Below are positions 42,927 through 55,006 of a DNA stretch of 64,000 nucleotides, piece after piece. The translations under genes were made by a program, and so were the position numbers. Origin of the DNA: Gautieria morchelliformis (lineage: Eukaryota; Basidiomycota; Agaricomycetes; Gomphales; Gomphaceae). Under the pieces are notes generated by a model. That model was given only the letters and a program-made list of their open reading frames with translations. It was not told where the DNA came from and made no database searches. Where the stretch lies: positions 186,001-250,000 of the forward strand of contig WHVA01000096.1 of NCBI GenBank assembly GCA_015179125.1. Reading direction: 5' to 3'. Within the stretch, counting starts at the first letter, position 1. Each line of letters opens with the position of its first letter.

Positions 42927-45181
42927 TCAGGAACCCATCGCAACAAATCCAAGGGCATCCACTCTAGAACACGCCGTTGTAGGAGTTGGTGGCGCACCCA
43001 TGACAATGAGGCTTCGTCTCCGACCTTCCTTCTTGAACGTGGACACTCGCGGCGTTGACAACGTCGGAAATGGGACACTTGACATGTTTGAGGTGAGTGT
43101 CATCGTGGACGGAGTAGTAACAGACTGCTCGGGTGGGAAGACAAAGAGGGTCTGGGATGGCGTTGGCGCAAGCACGATGCTGGATGATGCAGAAGAACGC
43201 CTGGAAGGCGTGGAAGGCGTGGAAGGAATTAGAAGCGGGGCAGGTCCTAGTCGCAAAAACTTTGGTTTTGGTTTAGGTTTTGTCATTTGTTTTGATTCCG
43301 GTTCAGGTGACTTGGCACCCACAGGGGATGGCGGGACTGGGGGGAGAAGAGGCGGAGGCCTGCGCACCTTGAACTTACTGGGAGGGGCAGACAAGTTGAA
43401 CGACTGCTTTGCAGCTGGTGCTGAAGGCGGGGGAGGCAATGACCCGAATGTGGTCTTATTATGCCGTGCTGACGGCGGCGGAAGAAATCCGAAAGATTGT
43501 TTGGTGGCTGGTGCTGTGGGTGGCGGCCTAGCAGTTGCAGGCGTAAAGCCGTATCGTGGTCGGGAAGACGCCCGCGCCTCTTCCTCTGTTGCTTCTGTGC
43601 TGGGAGATCCACTGCTGCTTTCAGCAGGGATATCAAACAGAGTAACCATGTTGTCCTCATCTTCCTCCAAAAGATCCTCGCTGAGGACACTGCGATTCGT
43701 AACATTACTAGCAACCGATCCGGCACGACTGCGTCCGCCATGGCCAAATCGACTTTTCCAGGCTGGGCCCATGCCTATGCCTGAACCAGTTGACGTGATG
43801 GAAGCTGTAGTAGAATGTTGTGAGCCCTTCCGGGCTACAATGCGTTGCTCCATCTCTAAATCAAGGGCACGAGCCTCACGCATAAGTTCCACGCTTTCTT
43901 GCTCATCTTCGTCTGGCGAGGCGTCATCGAGTTCGAGCCGCTTGCGACCCCACTCAGCTTCTTCGGACGCAAGTTGCGAAGACCGGTCAGAGGGAGTCGG
44001 AGAACGATTTCCACCACTCAACCAACGCTCGTACTCCAGGAGTTGATACATCAAACTGTCGCGAGTAAAATAAGAAGACATAGCTGAACAAAATAACAAC
44101 TTCACACACGACATGTTAGGGCCAACCCATTTGCTTTTTTCTTTCACAAATGCATACGACGCTGCAACAACCAGTGAGTACTCGCCAAATCCTGTGTTCC
44201 ATGGACTCGACTCACCATGCATACCACCATGCATCAATGCCCGAACTTCCGGGGGATAGACGGAGAGTTAGATTGTGCCGCACGCATCACCAAGGCAATA
44301 ACCATGGTTGCTGATCGCGAAACACCACATTGACAGCTGGCGCAACGTTAGAACACACAATAATTATCGATAAGCGCTTACTGAATCAATACGCCATCAC
44401 CTCGCTCTAATGATTCATCGACAAATGCCATACCGTCCACAAAGCCACCACGAACGAGATCTGCCTGCCCATGAGACCAAGGAAGCCTCAGGTAATGCAT
44501 AGCCGGTCGGCCGCTTGGGCCATGCGGGGGAACATAAGTCGGGTCTGCCGTGGACTCGGAAAATTTCAGAGTGAGGTTCGGAGTAGATACTGTGGATCGT
44601 AATGGGGCTTGAGCAACAGGTCTATAGGGGGATGCGACTTCTTTAGCCACGTTGAGGATACTCTTTATACCCCTCTCTAGGAGATCTTTCCAATCACGAG
44701 CATTGTCCTCCGAGCCGATCCATACGCCAGGGAGAATTTGAATCGGTCCGTCCACGTACGGCGCCGATGGAGAACCTTCCTCGTCCCTGCGATGGGCAAG
44801 AGTCGAGGCTCCGTTTGGCAGAGACACGACAGAAGGCCGGCGACGAGAAGCAACCGCAGAAGGTGGAAGACTGACGGGAGGCGCAATCGAAGCTGGGGAA
44901 TCCGGGAGGATCAGAGAGGCAGAGGAAGCACTAGAGGGGGCTGCCGACAGGTTCAGGGACAATTTCTTCTGGTTACGCAAGGACCTTGGCTTTGGAGGGA
45001 GAAATGAATCTGCCTCAGACTGATCTGAACGAGCGGAACTTGGGTTCTCCTCCAAGACAAGAGTGACGGCCGGTAAGTGTTCTGGATGCTCGATGCGAAG
45101 TGGAGTTGGAAGACTTCGCAACTTTGGGAAATTCTGTTGAGCAACTGGCTGCAGGCGAGGCGGACGATGGGCTGCAGGCAT
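42927..45181 (-). CDS. Msg5-like dual-specificity (MAP kinase) phosphatase, with a frame break
   Basis: Probable MAPK phosphatase. Exon 1 (45181-44382) carries a Pro/Ser-rich N-terminus, then QILPGVWIGSEDNARDW and LLERGIKSILNVAKEV, the start of the catalytic domain, and LRLPWSHGQADL. It joins exon 2 at 44336 in phase, forming the active site HCQCGVSRSATMVIALVM, with the catalytic cysteine and arginine. ASYAFVKEKSKWVGPNMS and LMYQLLEYERWLSGG follow. A ~370-residue disordered tail is rich in Pro/Ser and basic residues. Between VMRAAQSNSPSI and the expected PEVRALM the frame slips by one base at the C run 44255-44251 (minus strand). Either one C is missing, or a 38 nt intron (gtgcgg ... ggaag) is used. 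Stop at 42927. Confidence 0.8.
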
Positions 45182-45697
45182 AGTACACGACCGGCGTGAA
45201 GCGGGGGAGGAAATTGCCCCGGTGGTAGAAGAAAAATAAAACAAGGAAAGGGAAACGCAAGGGAAAAGCAAGGCAAATGCGGAGGTAGAGGAGGGCGGGT
45301 GGCAGTAGGCGCCCGCGGTGAGAAATGTTCAAAACTTTCAGAGCCGGTATCCGGTTGACTAACTCCTTAGTTGATAATGGCTGTGGTATCTAATCATTAA
45401 TCCCTGTCAGGCTGGCATGAACAGCACGCCTGCCGCCTGACAGCGCACGAGACCAGTAGGACTTGCAGGGCTGACAAGTGGCTACGCAAGACACCCATCC
45501 ATTTCAAATTATACTCAAGTTGGGTATAAAACATTCACAGGGTAAGCAGCGTAGAACTACGCACCCCGGAGGATATCCAATTTATCAGAGAAAATTGCAG
45601 TCAACAAGCTATTAAAGGTCCGGCATGGTGTTCGAACACTGATCAATGATTAGGACAGTCGCTTTCCTGACGCTTCGAACGTGTTGATCTTCCACGC
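45182..45697. other. Intergenic spacer
   Basis: Between the phosphatase start and the stop of the next minus-strand gene. Holds the phosphatase promoter; no gene seen. Confidence 0.4.
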
Positions 45698-48600
45698 TCA
45701 TGGTCCAGCCCCCGCGAGCTGCAGTTGTACCTTGAGATGCTCGATTTCGTCCCTCAGCCTGCCAGATACGAGCAGTCAGACGTGCTTCACGAAGAAGATT
45801 CAAAAGGGGCCAGAAGAGTGGCCAAGGTAATAAAGATACCCTACTCCAAAGCAAACCGATAATATCAAAGTTCGAATGCGGACGTACTGCTTCAATTCAT
45901 CCTCGTGGTCCTCTGCCGACTGCTCTGAAAAATTGAGTTCCATCTGCAGTCTGTCGGCTAATGCCTGCTGGTCAGTCGCTTCTTGGGTCGCGGCTTCCAG
46001 CTTCTCTGTCAGCCCCTTGACCGATTGCTCGTGGCTGGTCTCGAGTTCGTACAGCTTGAGGTTGTGCGCTTCGTGCATGCGCTGCAATTCCTCCTTCGTC
46101 ACCGCGGATGAACCTGGCACAGCCCCGTTTGTATCCTTCCGTGGCGAAAGGGGTGCCGCAGCTGGCTGCGCCTCTGCCGTAGCCCGCAGCGTTGCCAGTT
46201 CCACCTCAAGCTCCGAGACTCGAGACGTAAGCTCATCGCGTTCTCGTTTGAACGCACCGCCCTCTTCCTCGTGCGTCTCCCGCAGCTTCGTCACTTCCTC
46301 TGCACGAGACTTTGCAGCCTCCTCCAGCTCAAGCTGGTGATTGTTTGAAATCTGCTGGAAGGATTCTCTCGAAGCATTGAACGCTTCTGTAAGGTTCAGA
46401 AGGTCGTCCTTTGCGTTTGCGAGTTCCTTCGTCAGTCTTGCCACTTGCTCGCTCTGATCTACTGGCACATGGGCTGCGGCTGCCTCGGCGTCTTTTTGCT
46501 CGATCTGTCGCTTTAGTGTCCCCTCTAGGGCAAGCGCTGCTTCTAACCCAGCCTTCGCCTTGGCAAGGTCGTCCTGTGTTGCTTTCAACTCGAGTTTCAA
46601 ATTAGACACTTGTTTCTCGAGCACATTGACTTGGCTTTCAAGCTCCTCTTGATGGGAGGCCTGTGCATCTTCCAAAGATGCTTGATGCGCTTGCCGCATT
46701 TGTTCGATAGTAGCTTGAGATCGTGCACGAAGGTTCTGCAGCTCTACCGAATGCTCAGCGCCAGCCTCGCTCTGTAACGTATATTAGACGGGAGCACACA
46801 ATATATATACGGCATACCTTTGCCTTTTGGAACGCCTGTTCCAAAAGGTTTGCATGCTCGGCTTTGACCTCGTCCAATTTCCCTGTATATTTGGCTTCTT
46901 GGCCCTGTGACAAAATAAGACACGTACAACAAAATACCATACAGTAGAAGAAATACCTCCAAATCCGCCTTGATACGCTGCGTCTCCTCAGCAGCAACTT
47001 TACTGCTTTCCTCATGCAACCGCTGGACCTCTGCCAACATTTGAGCATGCTCGACTTCCTTGGCCTGTGACTGCGCTTGCAACGCCTCGTAGCTTTCCCG
47101 GGCTGTTGCCAACTGACCTCCCAACTCTGTCAGACTCTCCAATACTGCTGCATGCTTTTCCTCTTTGAACCGCGATGCCTCGGCAGCAGCGGCATTTGCC
47201 TCCTCCGCAGCAGCACGCTCCCGCTCAAACGCCTTTAAACGAGCCAGTGCCTTGTCCTTCTCTTCTCCTGCCATATCTAGAGACTCACGATTTTCCAATA
47301 TTTCGATCTCTACTTCCGACAACCTCGTCTCCACCTCTTCCTTCTCTTTCTTGAGCTGGTCGACCGCAGTAGACAGTTCCGAGAACATCTCGACCTCCGA
47401 TTCGAGGGTCCTGACGCGTTCCGCGGCACCCTCTTGCGCCTTTGTTTGCGCCGCAATAATGGCATCCGACTCTGCCTTGAAGGCTTCAAGGTCGGCCTGT
47501 GCCTTCAGAAGGGCTTCCCGATCCATGCTCCCTGCTTCTGCTATAGCACTTTCGTGTAAGGACTTAGCAGCGACAACGGCTTCTCTGGCAGACACCAGTT
47601 CAGCCTCAACAGCCGAAAGTTGTTCTTGAAGCGTGGCGATGAGGGTTGTTTGAGTAGCAGCGGTATCCCTAGCAGCCAGTAGCTGCGATCCATAAATCAG
47701 TCAGAGACGAACTGTACCAACCATGAGTGTCATACCTCTTCCTTGACTTGTAGGAGCTGAGTCTCGCCTGCTTTTCTCTGCTCTTCTAGGCCATCTTGTG
47801 CTACTTTCAGTTCAACTTCGAGGGATGCCTTGGATGTCTGAAGTACTTCAAGTGCGTGTTGTTTTTCATCACGCTCGGCCTCGGTAGAGGCAACCGTGGA
47901 CTTCGCTGCTTCAATCTGTGTTTTGAGCTCCTTGACCCTTTGGAGGTTGCTCTCCAAAGACGATGCAGCATCTTTGTACTACAGAGATGGTTCAAAGATG
48001 AGTATGAATATACAAAGACAAGATCATCAACAAACCTTTGCCTCTAAGTCTTGAACCGCCTTGCCATCTTCTCTCACTTCTTTTATTGACGATATAGAAG
48101 CCGACCCGGTCGTCCTTGGAAGCTTCATTCCAGATGCCGATGATATCTTTGCAGCAGACAAGCTCGGGCGAGGTGCGCCTGGTTTTTTGGCGGGTACTCC
48201 TTCAGAAACCGATGCCCGGGGGCGGTTCGCCCCCAGGCCACTTGAAGACCGCACAGGGTCGGCAACAGCGGGTTGAGACGTTGCAGACGTACGCGTTGTA
48301 CCCGCTACTGGTGAAGCTTTGGTGCTAGTCGTTGACAAAGGTCGCAAACTGGTGGACGACGAAAGGGATTTGGGAGCGGGGGGAGCCATGGAGGTTCTTC
48401 GGGCAGCCATGGAAGTGCTGGTAATAGCGCTCGTCTTGGTGGTAGATGTAGGAGGTTTCGCCGCACTAGTGGTAGATGTAGGAGGCTTCGCTGCACTAGT
48501 GGTAGACGAGATTGAAGACGATCTCTTGAGAGCAGGGGTGGGAGGCGGCTTGGTTGTGGACGAAGACAGGGATGTCGATGTTTTCGACACAGTCGTGGGC

Positions 48601-49149
48601 TTGGTCTGAGTGCTGCCAAACGCACCAGAGTTTAAAATCTAGAGGGTCGAAAACACTGAGGTGCATGCGGCAAGAGTGAATACGGCCATCACACCTTTTT
48701 CACAGAAGTCCCCATACTGCCCGGTTTCGCAACAGACGCAATGCCAGGCTTAGCTTGGCTGGCTGGTTTGATTAAACGTTTCGCTGAGGAAGCTGGGACC
48801 TTTTTGGTCATGTCTTCCTGGTTGTCAGCCTTGCTCTTCGTGTCTGATGCTGCGACGGTGTCCGGCTCTGTTCGGGTATCAGCTACTGACCCCTCGACTG
48901 CTGCGCCTTCCTCGTCCGTGTGGGCAGCGCCGTTTTCCGTCTTGACTTCGTCTACCAGGGGAGGACCACTGGAATTTTCGAGTTGTTGAGATGTGGAAGC
49001 GAGCTCGTCCACATTCTTATCTTCAGAAACAAGAGGAGGCACGCCCTCTTCCATGGAGGGTTCTACCATGCTAAAAGCGCGAGGCAAGATGACCGCAGGC
49101 TAGTCTGTGATCCAAGAAGAAGCGCCTACTTACCACGTTTTACAGCCAT
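45698..49149 (-). CDS. Long coiled-coil protein with basic Ser/Thr-rich head
   Basis: Uncharacterised. Exon 1 is 16 nt (49149-49134, MAVKR+), exon 2 starts at 49063 and gives EPSMEEGVPPLVSEDKN and an acidic segment, then TKKVPASSAKRLIKPASQAK. The next exon begins ILNSGAFGSTQTKP, followed by repeated SAAKPPTSTT and a basic Ser/Thr/Pro region to about 48060. From there to 45870 the protein is a nearly continuous heptad coiled coil (LKELKTQIEAAKSTVASTEA, RDELTSRVSELEVELATLRA, LQMELNFSEQSAEDHEDEL), and the last exon reads LRDEIEHLKVQLQLAGAGP with TGA at 45700-45698. The layout (basic disordered head, long rod) resembles microtubule- or spindle-associated scaffold proteins, but no CAP-Gly or other diagnostic domain is visible. 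Function unknown. Confidence 0.75.
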
Positions 49150-49320
49150 TTGAAAGAATACAAAATACAGCAATACGAAAGATCACAAAAGCCAACGATG
49201 CTTTTTGTACAGTCTACTAGACATTACTTTATACATAACACTGAGTAACCTCGGCCTCTAATAACCGATCATTCGATTATGAATAGGTAGTAAAACACGC
49301 TGTTAAAATCCCGCACCTGT

Positions 49321-50398
49321 TCAAAACGCGTAAAGATTGAGACCGTTGAGGCATGGCTCATTTAGTGAGTTATGATTGTACGAGAGCAATGCAACCTGGC
49401 ACCCGCCTTCACTGTCAGTACGTCCGTGATCGCAGCAGGAATTAGGCTTACTCCCGCGGCTTCCACGTTAAAATGGGACCCTGGAAATTCAGAGTCAGCC
49501 ATCGTAGCTAATGAAGAGAAGTTCGAGTACCCAGCACAAGAGGAGCCTTGAGCCATCGTGCAATAACCGCACGAGTAAAATGTGAATGAGCCACGATTAG
49601 TACGTCCCTTGCGCCAATCCCTTCCTCCTTGAACTGGCGATGGATTTCATGAACCTATCGAAGTTTACAGATACATGCTCCAAATAATTGTCTGTGGACC
49701 TGCCTTGGCTATGACCCTGTCTACGCGGTTCGTCATTTCTTCTGGGCTCTCACCACCGGGACACCTGAACTATATCAGCAACACTAACCGCCGTCTTTCT
49801 CACTGTCAAAACCTACCCGTCACGAAATATGTCCCAGTCTGAGCGTGTCTTAAATATTTCTGCTGATGTGATACCTTCGTAATCTCCGTAATCCCACTCT
49901 CTGACCTCTTCTGTGACGGTGTGAGGGGGTGGGTTGGAAAGATGGCTGAAAAGCAAGTGAAACGTCTCATGTGCCCGCTGACGAGGGGATACAAAAACGA
50001 ATGCGAGGTTCTTAGGATCGATCATCTCTTTATAAGACGTGAACATAAACCGCGGCGGGACAGTGATGGACTCACGCCTGTCACTTGTAATAGCCTTTGC
50101 ATGACTCTTGATAATTTCCCTTCCTCGGGGCGTCAATGGAATATCAGTGCGGCCTGTCTACAGCATTATGGCCATTAAAATACCTCCTCATATTTGCGGA
50201 AAATACAACATTACATGTCGCCCTAAAAAAAATATGGATGTATAGTCCGACGGGGATTCGTGAATCATGATGGCCATTTGCTTACCATTAAGGCTCCATT
50301 CGGTCTCACCTGTATGACCGCTGAACTACCATGATGTACAGACGGTATACGCACTTACCGTGCCGAATAATGAACAAACGTGGCACGGGACGTGACAT
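49321..50398 (-). CDS. SHB17: SHB17-like histidine-phosphatase (sedoheptulose-bisphosphatase type)
   Basis: Histidine phosphatase superfamily enzyme; the closest family I recognise is yeast Shb17, which dephosphorylates sedoheptulose-1,7-bisphosphate in riboneogenesis. Exons include 50398-50359, 50309-50286 (24 nt), 50153-49817, 49764-49704 and 49654 onward. Start: MSRPVPRLFIIRHGETEWSL with the RHG catalytic histidine, then NGRTDIPLTPRGREII, FVFVSPRQRAHETFHLL, EVREWDYGDYEG (Shb17-type), CPGGESPEEMTNRVDRV, and DVLIVAHSHFTRAVIARW with the second catalytic histidine. It ends with VALLSYNHNSLNEP. The intron 49703-49655 reads GC at its donor (gcaggt) and fits only in that phase. Stop TGA at 49323-49321. 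Confidence 0.85.
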
Positions 50399-50536
50399 GG
50401 TGGTTACTAGCAAGTTTAAGGGCTTAGCGCTTAGCGCTTATTTTACGTACACAGTTTGTCCGAATTCGGAGGTCCGAATCCCGTTCAGTGCAGAGTTATG
50501 TAATCCCGCGATTTGTAACCTTATACTTGGCTGATT
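50399..50536. promoter_or_regulatory. Divergent promoter, SHB17-like / VPS18
   Basis: 138 bp between opposite start codons. It contains a short direct repeat ggcttagcgcttagcgctta at about 50422-50441. Confidence 0.45.
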
Positions 50537-53500
50537 ATGTTCGACGATTGTGAGTCACTACCCAACGCACCTGAGCCTCAAGCTAACCTCTGCCAGTCGT
50601 CGAACACTCTGGTGCTATACCAGACCCACACCAACATGGAGCTTCTTCCTTGCCACAAATTGCTTACCAGGGATTTGAGCCTTCTCCTTTTCAGGACGGT
50701 GACAATCAAGGCGAGTTTGGAGACGTTGTAACGCCGGTGAATTTTATTATGCCTCACAACCTGTGTGCTCTCATATATTTCCTCTATCAGTTAGAGACTG
50801 GTTACTACCCAGGTGGCGCAGGCGAAAATGCACCAGTGTTTGAGTTAGCCAGAGTGCAATATGCCATTCCAGCGCCTCTAATCTCTCTAGCTGTATCTTC
50901 TGACATGGTAGCAATGGGTCTTTCCACCAATGTTCTTATTCTCATCGAACTTGCCCATCCTGACCAAGTCACCAAGCTCCTAATCAACCGCAAGCCGTCT
51001 GAGATGACAATTCACAAGCTCTTTCTCGATCCATCAGGCCGGCACCTCCTGATCACATCTCAGCAAGGGGAAAACTACTACTTGTACAAGGGGTGGAAGA
51101 AACCGAAGCCACTGCGCAGTTTCAAAATGGTCATCGAAAGTGTGGCGTGGAATAGGCCCGCTTTACTTTCCTCAACAGGATCTACGTCTACCAAGGAGAT
51201 CTTATTGGGAGGGAGGAACGGTACCATATATGAAGCCAGCTTAGATGCCGAAGATGATTTCTTCAAGTCTCAGGAGAGATATCTTCACTCTGTTTTCACG
51301 CTTCCAGAGCGTCAACCGATCACCGGCATTGACTTTGTGTACTTTCCTCCCCCTGACTTTAAGAAAGGTCTTGTGGTGGTAACTACGGCCTCTCGCATAT
51401 ACCAATTTGTGGGGAATCTCGACAGACGATCGGACGACGCCGGAAAAGTCTTCAACACCTTGTTTGCTGCATACCAAGATACTGCCCCAAGTACGTCGAT
51501 GAATGCTGCCTTGATTCATGATATTTGAGCAGTCTCATAGGGTTTCATGAGCTTGCCGGCCAAACCAAGCACTCCGAATTGCATCTCTACACGCCAAATG
51601 CCGATCGTCCCCAGTCAGTCCCAATGTCCATGGCATGGTTGACAGGTAAGATTAAGTGATTGTTATTATGACATTAATGACCTTGCGCCGTAGCACCAGG
51701 GGTATATCACGGTAGCCTAAAGTATATTTCGTCACCCTTGGATGGCTTGATAGATGCTTCACAGTTACTGCCATATCCTCAGTTTAGCTCCCCGTCGGAT
51801 GACTCCCAAACTCAGCCTGACCTTCTACTGCAACCGGAAGTTCCAATCTCTATCGGCCTCACAGAGTTTCACTTCATCCTACTATACCACGATCGGGTAG
51901 TAGCTGTGGGCAATTTGGACGAGCAGGTTACGTACGAAGAATTACTGCCGCTGGTTTGTCCGCTGCATTACGAATAATTTAGTTACGCCTGATTATTTTT
52001 GTATTCAGAAACCAGGCGAGGAAGTTCGCGGCTTTACCGTCGACAACGTCCGTAAGACTTACTGGGTGTATACGGATTCGTCTCTCTTTGAACTCGTAGT
52101 GGCGAATGAAGACAGGGACGTGTGGAAAGTTTACCTTGAGAAAGGAATGCCGGACCTAGCATTGCAGTACGCAAAGGTATGCTTTGCAAGCCGATTCAGC
52201 CCTACTACTTTATATTGAGGTGACTCCAGACACCGATCCACCGGGATCACGTCCTTGCTAGTCAAGCTGATGCTCATTTTGACGCAGGACGGTATATTCA
52301 GTCCGCACAGTGTTATGCTCAATCCTCAAAGAGCTTTGAAGAGGTCACACTGCGGTTCGTCGACATAGGGGAGCGAGACGCATTGCGATACTACCTCATT
52401 TCAAGACTGGAGCGCACACGGAAAACCGTGAGTGCTGTGTTTTACTTTCCATTTGACGGGGACTGAGGCAGAATTACTGGAAAAAAAATCAGGATCTCAC
52501 CCAGCGGATGATGCTTGCTACATGGCTTGTCGAGTTCTACTTAAGCAAGTGCAATCAGCTGGATGACCTCGTGGCATCTGAGTCGGTCTCGCATGACGTC
52601 GAAAACCTCCAGGCCGAGCGCTCGTTACTTGAAGACGAGCTTCGTCAGTTCTTTGAAACCTACAAGGTTCACCGAATTTATTCTCCCACTTCGTAGGTCG
52701 TATGCTAATGATTATTAATTGTAATTGATAGTCGAACTTGGAGCGGACCACTATCTACGACCTCATACTGGGTCACGGGCGCACTGACGTGTACCTACAT
52801 TACGCGACTGTTGTTGGAGACTTTGAACGGGTTATCGAGCACTGGGTTTCGGAAGACGAATGGGTAAAGGCGATCGACGTTTTGAATCGACAAGTGCGAA
52901 AAGTACTCATAAGTTATACTATTCGCACTTATAAGCATTCGTTCTAGAACAATCTTGAACTCTACTACCGTTTCGGTCCCGTGTTAATCCGCCATGCTCC
53001 AAAAGAGACTGTTGACTCGTGGCTTCGTCAACCGTCTCTCGACCCGTTGCGGCTCGTGCCGTCCCTCTTACAGCTGCAGCATGTCCCAAAAGATCCCATC
53101 TCCCCGAACCATGCCATTCGCTATCTGAATCATGCCATCTTTGAGTCGCACTCCACCTCGCCTATGATTCACAATCTCCTCATCACTTTCTATGCCTCTT
53201 CGCCCTCTTCTTCACCATCTGCACCTGAAGACGATGGGCCACTGTTACGATTCTTGTCCACGGCGCCTGAAGATCCCTTGACAGGCAAGCCTTACTACGA
53301 TCTGGACTACGCTTTGCGGTTATGCAAGCAGAACGGCCGAACGCAACCTTGCGTACATATTTATTCTAAGATGGGAATGTACGAGAATAGCGTGGATTTG
53401 GCATTACTCAAGGGCGACCTTGAGCTAGCCAAGATCAATGCGGACAAGCCCGAAGACGATTTACCACTAAAAAAGAAGCTCTGGCTCAAAATTGCAAAAT

Positions 53501-54432
53501 ATGTCGTCCAAGAAAAGCAGGATCTCAAAACGTGCGTTGTATATACTCATATCCGCTGCTTATCGTCCTCAATCACACTTTGTCAGGGCAATGCGATTCC
53601 TCGAGGATACAGATCTACTCAAGATCGAAGACATACTTCCATTCTTTCCGGATTTTGTCGTTATCGACGACTTCAAGGAAGACATCTGCGCGGCACTCGA
53701 AGGTTACAGTGCGCATATTGAGGTGCTCAAAGGGGAAATGGACGAAGCGACACGAAGTGCCGAGTCGATCAAGAAGGATGTCGCTGATCTCAAAAACAGA
53801 TTTGTGACTGTGGAGGCCGGGGAGCGATGCTCGACTTGCTCCTACCCACTTCTGATACGACAATTTTATGTTTTCCCATGTCAGCACTCATTCCACGCGG
53901 ACTGCCTAATCGGAGTGGTATGTATTCCACATTTGATCTTGAGTTATCCACTAATAGCATATAGGTTAAGGAGTATCTACCACCTTCCTCGCTGCGCAGG
54001 ATACTGACACTACAGACGGAGCTTTTGCGTGGCTCTGCGAAAGATCGAAATATCATAGGACCACAGAGACAGATGGTCCCAATTCCGCAACGTACGCTCC
54101 TGTCGGCCAATTTTGCCAATACAAATGGTCGAGCTGTACCTGGTGTACCGGGAAGTGGCTTAACTCGAAATATTACCGCGGCTGGGGACCGATTACGGGA
54201 CCTCATCGTACCTGAATCACTCGCTAGCGTGGTGGGGGGCGTATGGGGCACCGGCGGGAACGAGAACAATGTAACGGGTGGACAGGGACGGGATGCCGAG
54301 AAAGTCGAGAAGATGCGAGAGGAGTTGGACGAATTGTTGGCCTCGAATTGTCCACTCTGCGAATCGGTGGTGGCAGGGCTAGATAAGCCATTTATTGCGG
54401 AAGGGGAAATGGACAATTCATGGCAGTTATAG
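50537..54432 (+). CDS. VPS18: VPS18/Pep3, RING-bearing HOPS/CORVET core subunit
   Basis: Tethering-complex subunit for vacuole/endosome fusion. Exon 1 is 13 nt (50537-50549); joined to 50597 it gives MFDDFVEHSGAIPDPHQHG. A propeller-like Pep3 domain follows: LETGYYPGGAGENAPVF, LISLAVSSDMVAMGLST, LITSQQGENYYLYKGWKK, EILLGGRNGTIYEA and LDRRSDDAGKVFNTLFAAY. Next is the alpha-solenoid (clathrin repeat-like) region: VYLEKGMPDLALQYAK, HRDHVLASQADAHFDAGR, CYAQSSKSFEEVTLRFVD, YYRFGPVLIRHAPKETVD and VDLALLKGDLELAKINAD. The C-terminus has a RING-H2 with CSTC ... FPCQHSFHADC ... NCPLC, the zinc ligands of VPS18. It ends DNSWQL. About ten short introns. Tail-to-tail with CGR1, 13 bp apart. Confidence 0.92.
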
Positions 54433-54445
54433 AAGTGGTCGACTT

Positions 54446-54965
54446 TTAACCATTCACTTTTTTACTTCTGCCTGCCTTGCGCTTTAGTCTGGCGGCTTTC
54501 TTCGCACTCATCTGAGCCAATGTAAGGGAAATTGTAATTCAATGTTGAGATAATATATGCATCACCTTTGCTTTCATTTCTTCAAACTGCTGTCGTTCAA
54601 GTGCTGCCTTTTTACGCTGTGCGGTGACGTCTTTGCGCCTACACATAGCTGTAGGGATAGGAACAAACAGCCTGAAGTGAAACTGACCTAGTAAATTCTG
54701 CATTTTTCTCCTCTTTCAATTCCTGTTCCAGTTTCTTTATTGCACCTTCTTTTTTTTCCTTCTCCATTCTTTCTTCCCATGTTCGCGCTTTCACGCCTGC
54801 AGGAAGATGAGACCGCCTGTGCTTTGGGTCAGTAGCATAGACTCTCTAGATCAACGCAACGCACCGAGTTGCAGACTTCGAATGTTTCCATCCTTTGCCT
54901 GAGACGCGGCCGCCAGACGAACCCCGAAGCTCAACTGGCGTTGTGGCCTTCACTTCTGTAGCCAT
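54446..54965 (-). CDS. CGR1: CGR1-type rRNA-processing protein, 122 aa
   Basis: Nucleolar protein for 60S pre-rRNA processing. Four exons with closing phases: 54965-54865, 54816-54688, 54638-54566, 54511-54446. Key sequence: GGRVSGKGWKHSKSATRR, the family's VSGK.WK entry motif; SHLPAGVKARTWEERMEKE; then a Lys/Glu-rich single helix with RKDVTAQRKKAALERQQFEE and MKAKMSAKKAARLKRKAG, ending in a basic tail. The length matches the family (110-130). Small exons make it invisible as a single ORF. Its start lies 41 bp from the plus-strand SEC39 start. Confidence 0.88.
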
Positions 54966-55006
54966 GTCTGCTTCGAGGAGCAGAAGAATGTTCAGCGCCT
55001 ATTTCA
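54966..55006. promoter_or_regulatory. 41 bp gap between divergent start codons, CGR1 / SEC39
   Basis: The two ATGs (54965 minus, 55007 plus) are too close for separate leaders, so transcription start sites of each gene probably lie within the other's first exon or both leaders are very short. Confidence 0.5.

Noticed and set aside
42895-44046. 383-codon plus-strand frame
   Set aside because: Antisense of the Pro/Ser-rich tail of the dual-specificity phosphatase; no domain.
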